Assembly: GCA_021228405.1 (NCBI GenBank)
Contig: JAJQRF010000001.1
Coordinates: 558,001-622,000 of the forward strand
Reading direction: 5' to 3'
DNA from: Pyrinomonadaceae bacterium
Lineage (GTDB): Bacteria; Acidobacteriota; Blastocatellia; Pyrinomonadales; Pyrinomonadaceae
Length of the DNA stretch: 64,000 bases
Each line of letters starts with the position of its first letter. Positions within the stretch are counted from its first letter, which is position 1. Below, piece after piece: positions 60,923 through 64,000 of this stretch. The notes below the pieces were generated by a model, which was not told the DNA's origin, did not search any database, and worked only from the letters and a program-made list of their open reading frames with translations. The position numbers were made by a program, and so were the translations under genes.

Positions 60923-61929
60923 ACGATATTCACGAATTTCTCGAACCGGTCAAACGTCTGCACGAAACGATTCGCGCACGGGTTGTCGAAGCGTGTGAAA
61001 ATTCCTCGTTAAATCAATTATCCGAAATAGTTGCAGACGACGAAGGCGACACGCTTTTCGCCATCGATAAAGTCAGCGAAGAAATTTTGATCGAGTTTTT
61101 CGAGCGCGAAATCGCACAAAAAGTTCCGATCGTTTTGATCGCTGAAGGGTTGGAAAACGGTCAGATCATTTTACCGGAAACCGCCAAAGAATCTGATTGC
61201 AAATGGATTATTATCGTCGATCCGATCGACGGCACGCGCGGTTTGATGTATCAAAAACGCGCCGCGTGGATTTTGACGGGAATTGCGCCAAACAAAGGCG
61301 AAAACACGAATCTTTCCGACATCGAATTCGCGATTCAGACCGAAATTCCGCTCGTCAAACAGCATCTTTCCGACACGCTCTGGGCGTTTCGCGGCGAAGG
61401 CGGAAAAGCGGAAAGATTTAATCGTTTGAGCGGTGAAACTTTCGAGCTAAAACCAAAACCTTCGCAAGCTCTGACCATCGCGCAAGGCTTTGCGCAGGTT
61501 TCAAGATTTTTTCCCGGTGTGCGCGACGTTTTGGCGGAAATCGACGAAGAAATTGTCAGAAATTCGCTCGGTTTTCCAGTTCAGGGAAAGGCGCAATGTT
61601 TTGAAGATCAATATATTTCGACCGGCGGACAGATTTACGAGCTTATCGCGGGACACGACCGATTTACGGCGGATTTGCGTCCGTTGATGCAGAAAATCAT
61701 CGACGAACGCGGAATCGATCTGAGCATTTGCTGTCATCCATACGATCTCTGCACCGAACTCATTGCGCGTGAATTCGGCGTAATTATCACGGACGGCAAC
61801 GGCGAAATGCCGAAATTCGGGCTGGATAATGGGATCGATGTCGCGTGGGTCGGTTATGCAAACAATTCGATTCGTGCCGAGATCGAACCGATCTTGCAGG
61901 AATCTTTAAGAAAACGCGGACTTTTGTAA
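60919..61929 (+). CDS. Inositol-monophosphatase-superfamily sugar-phosphatase-like protein
   Basis: 336 aa. Metal-binding motifs of the IMPase/FBPase group: EE-type acidic pair region near residue 40, [13 protein letters not shown] near residue 95, and a C-terminal block where W/GG-D would sit ([20 protein letters not shown]). Such enzymes remove phosphate from inositol, fructose bisphosphate or nucleotide bisphosphates. Placed between galT and a GHMP kinase with 4-bp overlap and 4-bp gap, so a role in galactose or arabinose phosphate turnover is inferred. Exact substrate unknown. Confidence 0.75.
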   Translation: MNDIHEFLEPVKRLHETIRARVVEACENSSLNQLSEIVADDEGDTLFAIDKVSEEILIEFFEREIAQKVPIVLIAEGLENGQIILPETAKESDCKWIIIVDPIDGTRGLMYQKRAAWILTGIAPNKGENTNLSDIEFAIQTEIPLVKQHLSDTLWAFRGEGGKAERFNRLSGETFELKPKPSQALTIAQGFAQVSRFFPGVRDVLAEIDEEIVRNSLGFPVQGKAQCFEDQYISTGGQIYELIAGHDRFTADLRPLMQKIIDERGIDLSICCHPYDLCTELIAREFGVIITDGNGEMPKFGLDNGIDVAWVGYANNSIRAEIEPILQESLRKRGLL

Positions 61930-61933
61930 AGCT

Positions 61934-63379
61934 ATGTTCAGAATCATCGAAGGAAACCCGAAAAATCTGTCGGATGTTGAAGAATTTATTAAATTTATCA
62001 ATCGTCCTTCGGAAAATTTCCGTGATTTTTTCGATGATGAAAACGACATTTTTATCGGTCGTGTGCCGGGAAGATTGGACGTGATGGGCGGAATTGCCGA
62101 TTATTCCGGCTCGCTCGTTCTCGAAATGCCGACCGCCGAAGCGACTTTAACGGCTTTGCAGAAAACCGTCGAAAGAACGCTGAAAATCTTCAGTCTTTCC
62201 GATCACGGAAATTTGCTGTTTGAGATGAAGCTCGCCGAATTTGAAAGCGGAGGTGAACCGATTTTTTACGATAAAGCGCGTGAATATTTTTCGCAAAAAG
62301 CCGAAGATCACTGGGCTTCATACGTTGCAGGAGTTTTTCTCGTTTTGATGCGCGAAAAGAAATTTCGATTTTCTCAAGGCGCGAAGATTTTGATTTCTTC
62401 AAAAGTTCCGCGCGGCAAAGGCGTGAGTTCGTCTGCCGCGCTCGAAGTTTCGACGATGCAGGCGGTTGCGGCGGCTTTCGGTATCGAATTGAGCGGAAAG
62501 GAAACCGCGAACTTGTGTCAAAAGGTTGAAAATCTGATCGTCGGCGCGGCGTGCGGCGTGATGGACCAGATGACTTCGGCTTGCGGCGTAGAAAATCGTT
62601 TAATGGCAATGCTTTGCCAGCCTGCCGAATTGCAGGCACCGATAAAAATTCCCGACGAGATCGAATTCTGGGGAATCGACTCGGGCGTTCGTCACGCGGT
62701 TGTCGGAGCAGATTACGGCTCGGTTCGTGTCGGCGCGTTTATGGGTTTTCGGATAATTTCCGAAATCGCCGGATTGAAAATTGAAAATCTGGAAGAAAAC
62801 CGCGTAAAGATCGAAGATTTGCGTTGGAATAATTCGCTTTCAAATGTTATGCCTTCAGAATTTGAACAATATTTTGCCGATAAAATTCCCGAAAAGATAA
62901 GTGGTCGGGAGTTTCTGCAAAAATATCACGGCACGACCGACGCGGTGACGAAGATCGAACCTGAAAAAGTTTATTCTGTAAAAAAGCCGACCGCACACGC
63001 CGTTTATGAACATTTTCGTGTTCGTGCGTTTGCCGAAATTTTGAAAAGCGGACTGAACGAAAATAAATTAAATCTGCTCGGCGAATTGATGTTTCAGTCG
63101 CACGCAAGCTATGCGGCTTGCGGTTTGTGCGAAAGGGGAACGAATCTTTTGGTCGAACTCGTTCGGCAAGATAACGGGGAAAACCTGTTCGGAGCGAAGA
63201 TAACGGGCGGCGGAAGCGGCGGCACGGTCGCAGTTCTGGCAAGTCGCGGAAGCGAAAATGAAATAAAAAAAATCGTCGAAAGATACGAAGCGGAAACGAA
63301 TCTGAATTCTTATATCTTTAAGGATTCTTCGCCCGGTGCTTTTGAATTCGGCACTTTAAGATTGCGGAATATTTTGTGA
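61934..63379 (+). CDS. GHMP kinase of the galactokinase / L-arabinokinase type
   Basis: 481 aa. GHMP motif 1 reads GRVPGRLDVMGGIADYSGSL, like the kinase domain of plant L-arabinokinase (DVMGGIADYSGS) and unlike classic galactokinase (GRVNLIGEHTDYN). Motif 2 VPRGKGVSSSAALEV and motif 3 AKITGGGSGGTVAV are intact. Substrate-pocket residues seem to be arabinokinase-like. It is next to galT and an IMPase-like gene, where galactokinase normally sits, so it may phosphorylate galactose, L-arabinose or both. Confidence 0.85.
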   Translation: MFRIIEGNPKNLSDVEEFIKFINRPSENFRDFFDDENDIFIGRVPGRLDVMGGIADYSGSLVLEMPTAEATLTALQKTVERTLKIFSLSDHGNLLFEMKLAEFESGGEPIFYDKAREYFSQKAEDHWASYVAGVFLVLMREKKFRFSQGAKILISSKVPRGKGVSSSAALEVSTMQAVAAAFGIELSGKETANLCQKVENLIVGAACGVMDQMTSACGVENRLMAMLCQPAELQAPIKIPDEIEFWGIDSGVRHAVVGADYGSVRVGAFMGFRIISEIAGLKIENLEENRVKIEDLRWNNSLSNVMPSEFEQYFADKIPEKISGREFLQKYHGTTDAVTKIEPEKVYSVKKPTAHAVYEHFRVRAFAEILKSGLNENKLNLLGELMFQSHASYAACGLCERGTNLLVELVRQDNGENLFGAKITGGGSGGTVAVLASRGSENEIKKIVERYEAETNLNSYIFKDSSPGAFEFGTLRLRNIL

Positions 63380-63522
63380 ATTTTCCGAGTATTTGGCTTA
63401 AATGATCGGCTTTTTTGTTGGACTGCCGGTAAACGCCAAATACATTGTTTCTATAAATTTATGTGCTATCATTCGGTCATTCCGAGCGATCGAATTTAAT
63501 TACTTCTAAAACTGGTAAAATT

Positions 63523-64000
63523 ATGAAAAAAATTCAAATTGTAATTCTTTGTGCAACCGCTTGTTTCGGTTTGTTTTCCTTTTCATGCAAAAAACAAACG
63601 GCAGACGGTGGAAACAATGCGGCGAAAACCGACGGGAAAAATCTGAAGCTTGCTTTTGTAACTAACAATACTTCGGATTATTGGACGATTGCCCGAAAAG
63701 GCGTTGAAAAAGCCGACGCGGAGTTAAATAACGTGACGGTTGAATTCAAGCTTCCGGGCGAAGGAACCGCCGCCGATCAGAAACGCATTATCGACGATCT
63801 GGTTTCGACGGGTGTGAACGGAATTGCGATCTCACCCGTCGATCCCGACAATCAAACTCAACTCATCAATGAAACGGCAAAGAAAACGCTCGTTCTGACG
63901 CAGGATTCGGATGCTCCGAAAAGCGACCGCGCACTCTACATCGGCACGGACAACGTTGCCGCCGGTCGCCAAGCCGGGGAATTAATTAAAGAAGCGTTAC
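63523..64000 (+). CDS. Sugar-binding ABC transporter lipoprotein (partial, cut by window edge)
   Basis: First 159 codons from ATG 63523. Signal peptide MKKIQIVILCATACFGLFSF with Cys22 as likely lipid anchor, then a periplasmic-binding-protein-I domain of the RbsB type (KLAFVTNNTSDYWTIARKGV, NGIAISPVDPDNQTQL, YIGTDNVAAGRQAGELIKEA). Probably starts an import operon for a sugar released by the pectin enzymes; the permease genes would lie beyond the edge. Confidence 0.9.
   Translation, partial: MKKIQIVILCATACFGLFSFSCKKQTADGGNNAAKTDGKNLKLAFVTNNTSDYWTIARKGVEKADAELNNVTVEFKLPGEGTAADQKRIIDDLVSTGVNGIAISPVDPDNQTQLINETAKKTLVLTQDSDAPKSDRALYIGTDNVAAGRQAGELIKEAL

Overview
The window is bacterial chromosome of moderate GC content with dense, mostly single-gene or short operon organisation. 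The gene set points to Acidobacteriota, most likely class Blastocatellia (Pyrinomonadaceae-like). It includes a VWFA-related protein of acidobacterial type, a winged-helix/TM/WD40-like (PD40) regulator, a giant alpha-2-macroglobulin, TPR proteins, an EXORDIUM-like secreted protein, and many small palindromic intergenic repeats. The phylum call is inference from gene content; no rRNA is present.

Layout. 1-2.9 kb: end of a secreted protein gene, then a tonB-exbB-exbD-exbD energy-transduction operon. 3.3-8.1 kb: tgt-yajC-secD-secF operon, with a ~100-residue heptad-repeat insertion inside Tgt. 8.2-8.55 kb: four-helix-bundle gene between inverted repeats. 8.6-12.1 kb: MauE/double-thioredoxin fusion, Der GTPase, DinB-like protein. 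12.1-20.7 kb: secreted Q/R/N-rich protein, nuclease-like protein, several unknowns, KdsD-type isomerase and a repeat-rich gap (15.2-16.4 kb). 20.8-22.5 kb: bifunctional sulfate adenylyltransferase/APS kinase. 22.6-27.6 kb: EXORDIUM-like protein, a winged-helix/PD40 regulator with a small two-cysteine protein, and a divergent run of three small unknown proteins. 27.7-34 kb: alpha-2-macroglobulin with a thioester motif. 34.2-39.4 kb: PspA/IM30 and a partner flanked by two ATP-grasp proteins, with a MazEF-like pair. 39.4-42 kb: an AT-rich unknown gene followed by a tandem palindromic array. 42-53.5 kb: TPR membrane proteins, ECF sigma/anti-sigma pair, AttH/CrtC-like lipocalin, TPR protein with Ser/Thr kinase, VWA protein. 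53.5-53.8 kb: tRNA-Arg(ACG) and tRNA-Thr(CGT). 53.9-64 kb: two divergent operons for pectin and galactose use. These are galM-GH28-GH28-acetylesterase on one side and galT-IMPase-like-GHMP kinase followed by a sugar-binding protein on the other, with a perfect dyad operator candidate between them.

The most unusual signal is repeat biology. Three arrays of unrelated sequence all have exactly 21-bp units. One lies in frame inside tgt, one (17 units) in the 15.3-kb gap, and one (11 units) starts at the stop codon of the AT-rich gene. The two intergenic arrays keep the period without a single indel and have dyad symmetry in their units. In tgt the 21-bp period becomes a 7-residue protein heptad. 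Several other palindromic repeat families sit beside or inside genes, including a repeat inserted in frame in two secreted proteins.
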